A stretch of 64,000 bases of DNA. It comes from DASZTV01 sp035550655. GTDB lineage: Bacteria > Actinomycetota > Actinomycetes > JAFAQI01. The stretch spans positions 124,001-188,000 of the forward strand of contig DASZOU010000005.1 in NCBI GenBank assembly GCA_035550655.1. The letters run 5' to 3'. Every line of letters starts with the position of its first letter. The stretch's first letter is position 1. Made by a program: the position numbers and the translations under genes. Positions 7,877 to 16,598 of this stretch are shown piece by piece. Under the pieces are notes generated by a model. It searched no databases. It was given only the letters and a program-made list of their open reading frames with translations, and was not told where the DNA came from.

Positions 7877-8904
7877 CGGCGGCGGCGGGCCGGTTCCGTG
7901 ATCGCCGGCGGGTCGTAGCCGCGGTCCGCGTCGTGCAGCGTCACGCCCGGCGGGACGATCTCGTCGATCGCGTCGAGGATCTCCTCGGACAGCACGATGT
8001 CGGCCGCGCCGAGCTGCGACTCGAGGTGGTCCATCGTGCGCGGGCCGAGAATCGCCGACGTGACCGCCGGATGGTTGATCACGAACGCGATCGCGAGGTG
8101 GATCAGCGATAAGCCGTGCTTCTCCGCGAGTATCGCGAGCGCGTCCGCGGCGTCGAGCTTGCGCTGGTTGCCGGGGATGGACAGGTCATAGCGATCAGGC
8201 AGCAGCACCGCGCGTCGGCTCTCGTTGTCGGAGCCGTCCTTGCGCCACTTGCCCGACAGCCATCCGCCGGCGAGCGGGCTCCACGGGATGACGCCCATGC
8301 CGTACTGCTCGGCGACCGGCAGGACGTCGCGCTCGATCCCGCGCACGAGGAGTGAGTACGGCGGCTGCTCGCAGACGAACCGCTCGCGGCCGCGCTCCCG
8401 TGCGATGAACTGCGCCTCGACGATCTCGTGAGCGGGGTAGGTCGACGTACCGATGTAGCGGACCTTGCCGGCGCGTACCAGATCAGTCAGCGCGGACAGC
8501 GTCTCGTCGATGTCGGTCTCGGGACTCGGTCGGTGCACCTGGTACAGGTCGATGTAGTCGGTCTGCAGCCGGCGGAGCGAGTTCTCGACCTCCTTCATGA
8601 TCCAGCGGCGGGAGTTGCCCTGCTCGTTGGGGTCGAAGCTCATCGCGCCGTGGAACTTGGTCGCGAGCACGACGCTGTCGCGCTTGCTCTTCAGGGCCTT
8701 CCCGACGATCTCCTCGGACTCGCCGGAGGAGTACATGTCCGCCGTGTCGATGAAGTTGATGCCGGCGTCGAGCGCCCGGTCGATGATCCGAATCGACTCG
8801 TTGTGGTCCGGCTCACCCCACGCACCGAACATCATGGCGCCGAGGCACAGCGGGCTGACTTTCACACCGGTACGACCAAGGGTCCGCAGCTGCATGATCG
8901 ACAC
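7873..8904 (-). CDS. Aldo/keto reductase
   Basis: 343-residue NADPH-dependent (beta/alpha)8 barrel reductase. The active-site set is visible: Asp in FIDTADMYSSGESEE with Tyr, Lys in VVLATKFHG, and His in LYQVHRP. The C-terminal cofactor segment includes VTSAILGPRTMDHLESQLGA. It belongs to the AKR group acting on aldehydes and methylglyoxal-like carbonyls. It is the first gene of a two-gene operon with the UBP-finger protein. Confidence 0.92.
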   Translation of the reverse strand: MSIMQLRTLGRTGVKVSPLCLGAMMFGAWGEPDHNESIRIIDRALDAGINFIDTADMYSSGESEEIVGKALKSKRDSVVLATKFHGAMSFDPNEQGNSRRWIMKEVENSLRRLQTDYIDLYQVHRPSPETDIDETLSALTDLVRAGKVRYIGTSTYPAHEIVEAQFIARERGRERFVCEQPPYSLLVRGIERDVLPVAEQYGMGVIPWSPLAGGWLSGKWRKDGSDNESRRAVLLPDRYDLSIPGNQRKLDAADALAILAEKHGLSLIHLAIAFVINHPAVTSAILGPRTMDHLESQLGAADIVLSEEILDAIDEIVPPGVTLHDADRGYDPPAITEPARRRR

Positions 8905-8928
8905 CCTGCCATCAAGCGGGATTGGCGG

Positions 8929-9885
8929 CTAGGGGTGCACTCGAAGCTCGGCATGGGTCGGCGTCGCGAACCATTGGTAGACCGAGCCGTCGGAGGCGAC
9001 GTAGAACGGCCTGACGATCTGCGAGTCGTCACCGGGAGGAGCTTCCACTCTCTCGAGGGAAGCGACGTTGCCCCGCGCGTCGAGCTCGAGCAGCAGCTCG
9101 CCGCCCAGGGCATTGCGCCCGGCTCCGGCAACGCCCAACCACAGGTAGGCGTGCTGCTGGGCGACCTGGACGGAGAAGACGTCGAGGACGACGTCGTGGC
9201 CACCCGGGAACGTGTACTCGCGGTCCCACGCCGGCGTCATGCGCACGTCGAGGGTCGCCAGGTCCACCGACCAGCCGAAGGTGTTGCCGTCCTCAGGCAC
9301 CCCCGGTCCGGTGCCGACCGTCGTGTCGGTCGGCACGAGGCGGGCGACGTCGCCGGCCGCCGCGACGACTCGCGGCTCGCTCGCTCGGCGACTGGCCGGA
9401 CCGAAGGTCCGTACCGTGCGCTGCGGCTCGCTGTCGATGACGAGGAACCGGCCCGACGGGTACGGCGCGAGGTCGCGGGCCGTAGCCGAGATCCCGCGGA
9501 CCTCGCCGAGATAGCGACCCGACAGTGTGAAGTGGGCGACGCGGTGCTTGTTCTGGTCGAGCACCCACAGGCTGTTGTCGACGACGGCGATCGCCGCCGG
9601 CGGGAACGCCTCGGCGCCGCCCGCGGCGCCGTTCGGTCCTGACGCTCCCGTCGAGCCACCCGGCGGCCCCAGCTGGTCGGCCCGCCGGCCGTAGGAGAAC
9701 GACGCGACGGTTCGCCAGCGTTCCGGCGGGTCGGCGACGTTGATGTGGAGCGGCTCTGGGGCGGCCGCGGAGGTGCCACCCGACGTGGTCGAGGTCGGCG
9801 CGCTGCCCGCGCTGGAGCACGAGACGACGCAAGCCGCAGCGACTGCGGCCATCGCGGCGCGACGCCCGACTGCCCGCACCCGCAT
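8929..9885 (-). CDS. Beta-propeller-like lipoprotein
   Basis: About 318 residues. An N-terminal arginine-rich stretch, hydrophobic core and lipobox VVSC (Cys23 counted from ATG 9885) mark an exported lipoprotein. A Ser/Thr-rich linker follows. The body has strands resembling an NHL/six-bladed propeller, e.g. AIAVVDNSLWVLDQNKHRV and ARDLAPYPSGRFLVIDS. No enzyme motif is visible. The start at 9885 places the signal peptide properly; upstream codons add an unlikely extension into the divergent hydratase start. Function unknown. Confidence 0.75.
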   Translation of the reverse strand: MRVRAVGRRAAMAAVAAACVVSCSSAGSAPTSTTSGGTSAAAPEPLHINVADPPERWRTVASFSYGRRADQLGPPGGSTGASGPNGAAGGAEAFPPAAIAVVDNSLWVLDQNKHRVAHFTLSGRYLGEVRGISATARDLAPYPSGRFLVIDSEPQRTVRTFGPASRRASEPRVVAAAGDVARLVPTDTTVGTGPGVPEDGNTFGWSVDLATLDVRMTPAWDREYTFPGGHDVVLDVFSVQVAQQHAYLWLGVAGAGRNALGGELLLELDARGNVASLERVEAPPGDDSQIVRPFYVASDGSVYQWFATPTHAELRVHP

Positions 9886-9908
9886 CAGCACATGATGAGG
9901 TAAGCGCC

Positions 9909-10883
9909 GTGGACGACGCACTGCGCGAGGAGCTGCTCACCAAGGTCGGGAAGCCGATGGGGTTGTCCGGCCCGTCGCTGGCACCCGACCCGGTCAACCT
10001 CCCGATGATCCGGCACTGGGTGGACGCCCTCGACGACCGCAACCCGGCGTACGACGAGCACACCGCGGGGTCGACCCGGCACGGCGAGATCGTCGCGCCG
10101 CCGGCAATGTTGCAGACCTGGACGATGGGCCGGCCGACGATCGAAGGGATCCGGGAGCGGGGCGGCTCCGCCGGTGAGGTCGGCGCCGACAGCCCGCTCG
10201 CCGTTCTTGCCGCGGCGGGCTACAAGGGCACGCTCGCGACCAACTCGGTGCTGACGTTCGACCGTTACCTGCGCGTCGGCGACACGCTGTCGTCGGACAC
10301 GGCGCTGGAGTCGGTGTCGGAGCAGAAGCACACCGGCCTCGGCAAGGGCTACTTCGTCGCCTGGTCCAACAACTTCTACGACCAGTCGGGCGAGCCGGTC
10401 GGCAACCAGCTGTTCACCGTGTTCAAGTTCGCACCCGGCCCGCCGCCGGACGGGCCGCGCGAGGCTCGCCCGAAGCAGCCAGCGCTCGCACCGACCGGTG
10501 AGGAGCTGCCGCCGTTCGACCTCGAGGTGACCGCGACGGTCGTCGTTGCCGGCGCCATCGCCTCACGTGACTTCATGCCGGTCCACCACGACCGTGACTA
10601 CGCGGTCGCGCAGGGCGCGCCTGACATCTTCATGAACATCCTGACCAGCAACGGCTACGTCTCGCGGTACGTCACCGACTGGTCCGGCGGCGACTCCCGG
10701 GTACGGCGGATCTCGACCCGGCTCGGCGGGCCGGCGATCCCGGGACAGCCGCTGCGGTTCCGCGGGCAGGTCACCGGCGAGAGCGATGCCGGCGACGAGC
10801 GGGTCGTCGAGGTCGCGGTCCGGGCGGACAACGACCTCGGCAACCACCTCACCGCGAGCGTCGAGGTCGCCGTTCCCCGCTGA
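9909..10883 (+). CDS. Two-domain MaoC-like (hot-dog) hydratase/dehydratase
   Basis: 324 residues carrying two hot-dog domains. The N-terminal FAS1-type dehydratase domain (about 10-150) starts with a YDEHTAGSTRHGEIVAPPAM segment. The C-terminal MaoC domain (about 175-290) has the hydratase-2 motif SRDFMPVHHDRDYA with catalytic Asp and His. Such fusions hydrate 2-enoyl-CoA thioesters, e.g. in steroid or fatty-acid degradation. The start is GTG 9909, with GATGAGG just upstream. The 3' end overlaps the convergent ABC ATPase gene by 35 bases. Confidence 0.85.
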   Translation: MDDALREELLTKVGKPMGLSGPSLAPDPVNLPMIRHWVDALDDRNPAYDEHTAGSTRHGEIVAPPAMLQTWTMGRPTIEGIRERGGSAGEVGADSPLAVLAAAGYKGTLATNSVLTFDRYLRVGDTLSSDTALESVSEQKHTGLGKGYFVAWSNNFYDQSGEPVGNQLFTVFKFAPGPPPDGPREARPKQPALAPTGEELPPFDLEVTATVVVAGAIASRDFMPVHHDRDYAVAQGAPDIFMNILTSNGYVSRYVTDWSGGDSRVRRISTRLGGPAIPGQPLRFRGQVTGESDAGDERVVEVAVRADNDLGNHLTASVEVAVPR

Positions 10884-11574
10884 TGCCGCCGTCACGCAGC
10901 TGAATCCGGCGCTGCGCGGTGCGGGCAACGTCCTCTGAGTGCGTCGCGATGATGACCGTGACGCCGCTGGTCTCCCGTAGCCCTGCGATCACGGCCATGA
11001 CCTCGCCGGCGGTCGCGGAGTCGAGGTTCCCGGTCGGCTCGTCGGCGATGACGACGCGCGGGTGGTTCGCAAGAGCGCGGGCGATGGCCACGCGTTGCTG
11101 CTCGCCGCCGGACAGGCGCGACGGCAGGTGGTCGGCGCGATCGCGCAACCCGACCTGGTCGAGCAGCTCCTGTGCCCGGACGTGCCGTTGCGGCCGCGGC
11201 GTACCGGCCGGCACCATCGCCATCTCCACGTTCTCGCAGGCGGTGAGCGTCGGGATCAGGTTGAAGTGCTGGAACACGAAGCCGATCTCCTGGCTGCGCA
11301 ACCGGGTGAGCTCGACGTCGGACTCCCGCGAGAGCTCCCGGCCGTCGAACCGGATCGAGCCGCGGGTGGGGACATCCAGCGCGCCGAGCAGCTGGAGCAG
11401 GGTCGACTTCCCTGACCCGCTCGGGCCCTCGAGGGCGATCATCTCGCCGGCCCCGATCGTGAGGTCGACGGATCGAACCGCCTCGACGGTGACGCCCGCT
11501 TTGGCGAAGGCGCGGCCGACGCCTTCCAGCTCGTACAGGGGTGGCGTGGCGCTCGCGGCCCGGGCCGCGCTCAT
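10849..11574 (-). CDS. LolD/MacB-type ABC transporter ATPase
   Basis: 241-residue ATP-binding subunit. Motifs: Walker A GPSGSGKST, Q-loop FVFQHFNLIPTL, signature LSGGEQQRVAIARA, Walker B VVIADEPTGNLDS, and switch His in IATHSE. This is the MacB/LolD/FtsE-like class that powers mechanotransmission permeases rather than classical import. ATG 11574 overlaps the permease stop (ATGA), so the ATPase is translationally coupled behind the FtsX-type permease. Confidence 0.92.
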   Translation of the reverse strand: MSAARAASATPPLYELEGVGRAFAKAGVTVEAVRSVDLTIGAGEMIALEGPSGSGKSTLLQLLGALDVPTRGSIRFDGRELSRESDVELTRLRSQEIGFVFQHFNLIPTLTACENVEMAMVPAGTPRPQRHVRAQELLDQVGLRDRADHLPSRLSGGEQQRVAIARALANHPRVVIADEPTGNLDSATAGEVMAVIAGLRETSGVTVIIATHSEDVARTAQRRIQLRDGGISGERRPRRSR

Positions 11575-13310
11575 CCGAAGTCCCGCAGCGCCGTCGCCGG
11601 GGCGAGTCGCGCGGCGCGCCAGCCGCCGACCACGCCCGCGAGGACACCGCCGACAAGAGCCCCGAAGAACCCGAGAATGATGGCGGTCAGCTCGATCGGT
11701 GCGTTGAGCTTGATCGCGCTGGTGATCGTGTCGCTCGTCGACTGGTTGAGCAGCGAGCTCACGGTCGAGGCGCCGACCTGAAGCCCGCTGCTGGTCACGG
11801 ACAGGCTCGGGCCGACGGCGTCGATGATGCCGCAGATCGCCGCGCCGAGCGCGATGCCCATCACGCCGCCGATCACCCCGATGCTGACCGTCTCGGCGAG
11901 GATCTGACGGACGACCAACCCGCGGGACCATCCCATCGCGCGCAGCGATCCGATCTCGCGGACCCGCTTGGTGATGTTCGACAGCGTCAGCAGACCGGCG
12001 ATGACGAAGCCGGCGAGCAGCGCGACGACGGCCAGTGCCGCGCCCAGGTTCGTGGCGAGCTTGTGGGCGTTGGCGAGGCTGCCGCTGACCTGGTCCGCGA
12101 GGTCCTTCGCCGTCAGCACCTGCGCGCCCGGCAGCGCACGATGGATCGCCGCACTCACTGCACCCACCTGGTCGGAGTTCTTGACCGCGACGAGCACTTC
12201 ATTGATGCGACCGTCGTTCGTGGCGAGTGACTGGAGCGTCGGCAGGTCGAAGTACAGGTCGGCGACGTTGCCGGTAAGCGTCGGCTTCACGAGCCCGACG
12301 ACCGAGTACGCGCCGGAGTTGATCGTGATGCTGTCGCCGACGCGCAGCTTGTGGGTGCTCGCGTAGGCGGTGTTGACGAGTACCTCGTGGTCGGCCCGCG
12401 TGTCGTACCAGCCGCCCTTGGTGACCTGGTCACGCGTCACGAGTCCGGTGTTCGGGTTTGTGGCATCCACCCCGCCGACGGTGTACGTCGAGGTGTTGGT
12501 GTCGGTCGACGGCGGCGCCACCACGCGGCGGATCGTCATCGCCGGTACGACGACCCGTGTGACGTAGGAGCGATAAGCCGGGGGCAGGCAGGCCAGCGCG
12601 CGCTTGTCGCTGAACAGGTTCTGCCGCGGCCTGGCGCCGCCCTGCGGACGGCCGGTCAGGCCGGACTTCTGGAAGCAGGCGAACATCGTCGCGAGTTGCG
12701 CCGCGGTCGGTCGCGGTGGCGTCGTCGTCGCCTTGACGGTGTGGCTTCCGGTCTTCAGCGAGGCGACGATCTTGGGCACGGTCCCCGTCTCGTGAACCGC
12801 GGACAGGGTGAGGGCGCCGACCGCGGAGGACACCCCGGGCAACGACGCCACGACAGTGGTCGCCTGCGACGGGAACGTGATGAGCGTGCCGGGCAGGAAG
12901 AAGTCGTGAGTGAACTTCGTCCCGGCCGGGCCGAGCTTCGACAGGTCGGTGAGGACCGTCGAGTTGGCTTGCAGCAGCGCGTCGGTGTCAGCCGAGTTGA
13001 GCTGTGACGCCTGCGAGAACCCACCTTGGCCGCCGCCGAAGAACCCGCCACGGGCAGCGGTCGGGCTTGCCTGCGGCTTCGGGTTGGTCGTGGGCGCGAC
13101 GGTGCGGGTCACGACGAGGTCGGTGCCGACCGAGGACAGCGGGGAGAGCACCTTGTCCTGTGCTCGTGACAGGCCGGCGGACACGCCGATGATCGCCATC
13201 ACCAGTCCGACACCGGCGGCGAGGCCCAGCGCGGTGACGAGCGTGCGGCCGAGACGGTGCCGCAGCTCACTCCAGAGGTAGCTCGGTGCCACAACCCGCC
13301 AATCTTTCAC
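11571..13310 (-). CDS. FtsX/MacB-family ABC transporter permease
   Basis: 579 residues. The N-terminal membrane helix (about 17-45) includes GLAAGVGLVMAIIGVSAGLS, followed by a large extracytoplasmic domain of about 350 residues and a C-terminal FtsX domain with three helices, e.g. LAVVALLAGFVIAGLLTLSN and IGVIGGVMGIALGAAICGII. A glycine-rich run (RGGFFGGGQGGF) near residue 90 is unusual. It pairs with the adjacent ATPase as a MacB-like exporter or envelope-acting machine. The substrate cannot be inferred. Confidence 0.9.
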   Translation of the reverse strand: MKDWRVVAPSYLWSELRHRLGRTLVTALGLAAGVGLVMAIIGVSAGLSRAQDKVLSPLSSVGTDLVVTRTVAPTTNPKPQASPTAARGGFFGGGQGGFSQASQLNSADTDALLQANSTVLTDLSKLGPAGTKFTHDFFLPGTLITFPSQATTVVASLPGVSSAVGALTLSAVHETGTVPKIVASLKTGSHTVKATTTPPRPTAAQLATMFACFQKSGLTGRPQGGARPRQNLFSDKRALACLPPAYRSYVTRVVVPAMTIRRVVAPPSTDTNTSTYTVGGVDATNPNTGLVTRDQVTKGGWYDTRADHEVLVNTAYASTHKLRVGDSITINSGAYSVVGLVKPTLTGNVADLYFDLPTLQSLATNDGRINEVLVAVKNSDQVGAVSAAIHRALPGAQVLTAKDLADQVSGSLANAHKLATNLGAALAVVALLAGFVIAGLLTLSNITKRVREIGSLRAMGWSRGLVVRQILAETVSIGVIGGVMGIALGAAICGIIDAVGPSLSVTSSGLQVGASTVSSLLNQSTSDTITSAIKLNAPIELTAIILGFFGALVGGVLAGVVGGWRAARLAPATALRDFG

Positions 13311-13320
13311 GCCAACCTAG

Positions 13321-13992
13321 TCAGCGCGGATCAGTCCCGCTGGGGGAACGGGCGACTCGATACGCCGCGACGACACCGCGCGCCGCTTCCACCGTCTCGC
13401 CTCGGATCAACCAGGAGACCGCGAACCCGAGTACGGCGACGAGCTCGAAGTAGAACAGGGCGCCGTTGATCGAGTGGAAGATGACGGCGCCTGCGCAGCT
13501 GGCGAGGATCGTGATGCCGAGCGCGCGGTAGATCGCATCGGCGTGATGGAACTGCTCGGGCTCGCCGTCGGCGCTGGGGAAGATGAGGAGCGAGGTCAGC
13601 CCGAGGATCACGAACAGCGTCGACGCGGCGACCTCGTGCACGTGCGCGACGGTGTGCTGGGTCGGCGTCGACCCGGTCTGCGGGTTCGTCGGGAACAGCC
13701 CCACGACGATCGCGGCGATGCCGGCGACCGTCGTGAGGTGGGACAGCGCACGGATCGGGGTGTCGTACCGGTAGCAGATCAGGAAGATCCCGATCGCGAA
13801 CATCGTGCCGACGAACCACACGCCGACGTGCGTGTAGTAGTACGCACTGATCGACGGCAACGGCTTGATGCGGCCCCAGATCATCCAGTTGACGCCGACC
13901 AGGACGACGGGCAACAGGATGCCGAGCGCACCGATCATCAGGCGCAGGTTCCGGTACGACAGAGCGCTACGTTCGCCGTACGAGTCGTTCAT
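13321..13992 (-). CDS. DUF998-like integral membrane protein
   Basis: 223-residue protein with six likely transmembrane helices: LMIGALGILLPVVLVGVNWM, VGVWFVGTMFAIGIFLIC, LTTVAGIAAIVVGLFP, HEVAASTLFVILGLTSLLIF, ALGITILASCAGAVIF and LFYFELVAVLGFAVSWLI. A loop with FPTNPQTG and conserved His residues resembles DUF998 proteins. ATG 13992 precedes the first helix at a normal distance; the longer upstream frame overlaps the divergent RibD-like gene. No functional motif is seen. Confidence 0.7.
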   Translation of the reverse strand: MNDSYGERSALSYRNLRLMIGALGILLPVVLVGVNWMIWGRIKPLPSISAYYYTHVGVWFVGTMFAIGIFLICYRYDTPIRALSHLTTVAGIAAIVVGLFPTNPQTGSTPTQHTVAHVHEVAASTLFVILGLTSLLIFPSADGEPEQFHHADAIYRALGITILASCAGAVIFHSINGALFYFELVAVLGFAVSWLIRGETVEAARGVVAAYRVARSPSGTDPR

Positions 13993-14053
13993 CCGATGAG
14001 TATCGCCGCGTTTGATCGTCTTGAGTCCCAGTAGTCGAGCCGGAGGAATCGAG

Positions 14054-14644
14054 ATGCGCGTTGTGGTGAGCGAGTTCAGCTCGCTGGACGGAGTGCTGCA
14101 GGCGCCGGGCGGCCCGGACGAGGACACCAGTGACGGCTTCGCTCACGGTGGCTGGTCACATCCGTACTTCGACCCCGAGGTCATGGGCGCGGTCATCGGC
14201 GCGATCCCCGAGCGATGCGAGGCGCTGCTGCAGGGCCGCCGCACGTACCAGGTCTCCGCGGGTGCGTGGCCCGAGCGCGGCGGCGACGCGTTCGCCGACT
14301 GGATCAACGCGACCCAGAAGTACGTCGTGTCGGACACGCTCTCCGAGGCCGACCTCACCTGGCACCCGACGACGATCATCCGGGTGGCCGACCTGGTCAG
14401 CGAAGTGACGAAGCTGCGGGAGCAGCCCGGTGGCGACATCTACGTGTACGGGAGCCTGACCCTGGTCCGCGCCCTGCTCGCGGCACGGCTGGTGGACGAG
14501 CTGATCCTGTTCATCGAGCCGATCACGCTCGGCGGCGGAAAGACGCTGTTCCCCAGCGATGGCGAGGCGCGCCGGTTCGAGCTCGTCTCGGCGCAGACCG
14601 CATCCACCGGTGTCATCGCCTGCCACTACCGACCCATGTCGTAG
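14054..14644 (+). CDS. Dihydrofolate reductase-family (RibD C-terminal-like) protein
   Basis: 196-residue protein of the RibD C-terminal/DHFR fold. The start MRVVVSEFSSLDGVLQAPGG is typical, followed by RCEALLQGRRTYQVSAGAWP, a NADPH-binding-like GGDIYVYGSLTLVRALL and LVDELILFIEPITLGGGKTLF. An AGGAGG-type site (GGAGGA) lies 8 bases upstream of ATG 14054. These proteins are NADPH-dependent reductases of unknown physiological substrate. The alcohol dehydrogenase gene begins 14 bases downstream, so an operon is likely. Confidence 0.88.
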   Translation: MRVVVSEFSSLDGVLQAPGGPDEDTSDGFAHGGWSHPYFDPEVMGAVIGAIPERCEALLQGRRTYQVSAGAWPERGGDAFADWINATQKYVVSDTLSEADLTWHPTTIIRVADLVSEVTKLREQPGGDIYVYGSLTLVRALLAARLVDELILFIEPITLGGGKTLFPSDGEARRFELVSAQTASTGVIACHYRPMS

Positions 14645-14658
14645 TTCAAGATGAGGTC

Positions 14659-15660
14659 GTGAAGGCGTGGGTGGTCGACCGACCCGGCCCGATCGACAAC
14701 GGCCCGCTGCGCCTTCTGGATCGCGACGTACCGGAGCCCGCCGAGCGGGAGGTGCGCGTCAAAGTGCAGGTGTGCGGGGTGTGCCGGACCGACCTGCATC
14801 TCGCTGAGGGCGACCTGCTGCCGCGACGGGCCGGCGTCGTACCTGGCCACGAGATCGTCGGCGTCGTCGACGCGGTGGGCAGCGCTGCCGGCCGGTTCGC
14901 GGCGGGGGACCGGGTGGGTGTGCCGTGGCTGCGCAGCACCTGCGGCGGTTGCCGATGGTGCCGCGACGGTCGCGAGAACCTCTGCCTGTCGCCGCGCTTC
15001 ACCGGGTGGGACGCCGACGGCGGTTACGCCGAGTACGCCGTCGTCGACGAGGGCTACGCCTACCGGTTGCCGGCCGGCTTCGACGACGTCACCGCCGCCC
15101 CGCTGCTGTGTGCGGGCATCATCGGCTACCGCGCACTCAAGCTCACCTCGCTTCCCGCCGGCGGCCGCCTCGGCATCTACGGGTTCGGCGGCTCGGCGCA
15201 CCTGACCGCACAAGTCGCGCTGCATCAAGGAGCGCGCGTCCACGTGATGACCCGCTCGGTCGACGCGCAGCAGCTCGCCCTGTCCCTCGGAGTGCACTCC
15301 GCCGCGGGTGCTGCGGAGTCGCCGCCGGAGCCGCTCGACGCGGCGATCCTGTTCGCTCCGGTCGGCGACCTCGTCCCGTCCTGCCTCGAGGCGCTGGACC
15401 GGGGTGGGACGCTCGCGGTCGCGGGGATCCATCTCAGTGACATCCCGACGCTGAACTACCAGGACCATCTGTTCCAGGAGCGGGTGATCCGCAGCGTCAC
15501 CGCCAACACCCGCGCCGACGGCGAGGAGTTCCTCGCCATCGCCGCCGAGATGGCGCTGCGGGTCGAGACCGTCAGCTACCCGTTTGCCGAGGCCGACGTC
15601 GCGCTTCGCGACCTCGCGCACGACCGGGTGAACGGCGCCGCCGTCCTCGTCATGGGGTAG
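14659..15660 (+). CDS. Zinc-dependent alcohol dehydrogenase
   Basis: 333-residue medium-chain dehydrogenase. Catalytic zinc ligands lie in QVCGVCRTDLH and VPGHEIVG. The structural zinc is held by a C-x2-C-x2-C-x7-C motif in STCGGCRWCRDGRENLC. The cofactor site is GIYGFGGSAHL. It resembles mycobacterial AdhA-type enzymes that oxidise alcohols or reduce aldehydes with NAD(P). The start GTG 14659 is 14 bases after the previous gene. A DosR-like half-conserved box lies just beyond its stop and probably belongs to the next gene. Confidence 0.93.
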   Translation: MKAWVVDRPGPIDNGPLRLLDRDVPEPAEREVRVKVQVCGVCRTDLHLAEGDLLPRRAGVVPGHEIVGVVDAVGSAAGRFAAGDRVGVPWLRSTCGGCRWCRDGRENLCLSPRFTGWDADGGYAEYAVVDEGYAYRLPAGFDDVTAAPLLCAGIIGYRALKLTSLPAGGRLGIYGFGGSAHLTAQVALHQGARVHVMTRSVDAQQLALSLGVHSAAGAAESPPEPLDAAILFAPVGDLVPSCLEALDRGGTLAVAGIHLSDIPTLNYQDHLFQERVIRSVTANTRADGEEFLAIAAEMALRVETVSYPFAEADVALRDLAHDRVNGAAVLVMG

Positions 15661-15672
15661 CGCGTCCGGTCT

Positions 15673-15686
15673 GTGACCTTTGTCCC
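15673..15686. promoter_or_regulatory. Weak DosR-box-like element upstream of the orphan at 15760
   Basis: GTGACCTTTGTCCC matches 11 of 14 core DosR-box positions. It lies about 74 bases upstream of the 92-residue orphan, in one of the few non-coding gaps. Matches this weak occur by chance, so location is the main support. Confidence 0.4.
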
Positions 15687-15759
15687 GGCCATTCGCGGGC
15701 CAGCGACCCTGGTCAGGGCCGGCGGGCTCCGATGAGATGACGGCAACGAAGGAGCCGCC

Positions 15760-16038
15760 ATGAGCGCCGATGCCACAGCCGCCCGGATCCCGACCGGGGT
15801 CCACCAGCTCATCGAGATCTCCGAGCGTCTGGAGAAGCGGTACGTCGGGTTGCTGACGCGGACGGCGATCTACCGCTGCGTCTGCAGCAGCGAGCAGGGG
15901 CTGATCGCGGCCGGTGTGACGTTGACGTCGGAGCTGGTCGAGCTCGTGGCGCAAACCGCGATCGAGCGGCGCATCGGGCGCAGCGGGTTTGTCGCAGCTG
16001 AAGGCCAGCCGTCGATGCTGCTGGCGGAGGCTTCCTGA
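15760..16038 (+). CDS. Hypothetical small helical protein
   Basis: 92 residues, mostly alpha-helical by appearance: VHQLIEISERLEKRYVGLL, then LTSELVELVAQTAIERRIG. The pattern loosely recalls three-helix dimerisation modules found at the N-terminus of actinobacterial phosphatase-like proteins, but the match is weak. It contains CVCSS in the middle, so a redox or metal role cannot be excluded. GGAG (AAGGAGCC) lies 6 bases upstream of the ATG. SixA starts 26 bases downstream. Function unknown. Confidence 0.75.
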   Translation: MSADATAARIPTGVHQLIEISERLEKRYVGLLTRTAIYRCVCSSEQGLIAAGVTLTSELVELVAQTAIERRIGRSGFVAAEGQPSMLLAEAS

Positions 16039-16063
16039 GCCGCAAAGTTAAGGTGCGGGAGAC

Positions 16064-16570
16064 ATGACCGACCGCACCTTGGTTCTCATCCGGCACGCGA
16101 AGGCGGTGGCGGCTGCGGCGAGCGACGAGGTTCGCCCGCTGGCCGACCGCGGCCGGCGCGACGCTCTCGCTGCCGGGCGGTGGCTGACCGAGCTGAGCGT
16201 GACGCCCGATCTGGTCGTTGTCTCCCCGGCGACCCGGGCGCGCGAGACGTGGGAGTGCATCGCCGAGGTGGTGACGAGCGTCGATCGTCGCGTCGACGAC
16301 CGGATCTACGACAACACCGTCGACGACCTGCTCGATGTCGTCGCGGACGTCCCGGACGAGGTCGCATCGCTGGCCCTGGTCGGCCACAACCCCTCCATGC
16401 ACGGGCTCGCCATCACCCTCGATGACGGCGACGGCGACCGTGCCGCCCAGGCGGCGATCCGCGACGGCTACCCGACCTGCGGCATCGCCGTGTTCGATGT
16501 TCGCGGCACCTGGTCACAGCTGAGGGCAGGGGCGGCGACGCTGCGCGCGTTCGAGGCGCCACGCGGCTAA
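16064..16570 (+). CDS. sixA: SixA-like phosphohistidine phosphatase
   Basis: 168-residue histidine-phosphatase superfamily member. The RHG-type motif appears as LVLIRHAKA (His11 nucleophile), with Arg near VVVSPATRARETWE and the second catalytic His in LALVGHNPSMH. E. coli SixA dephosphorylates phosphohistidine in phosphotransfer proteins; the actinobacterial enzymes are less well defined. RBS GGTGCGGGAG-like sequence precedes ATG 16064. Confidence 0.88.
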   Translation: MTDRTLVLIRHAKAVAAAASDEVRPLADRGRRDALAAGRWLTELSVTPDLVVVSPATRARETWECIAEVVTSVDRRVDDRIYDNTVDDLLDVVADVPDEVASLALVGHNPSMHGLAITLDDGDGDRAAQAAIRDGYPTCGIAVFDVRGTWSQLRAGAATLRAFEAPRG

Positions 16571-16598
16571 CCGGCTCCCGCGCTTGGCTCTGCTTCAT

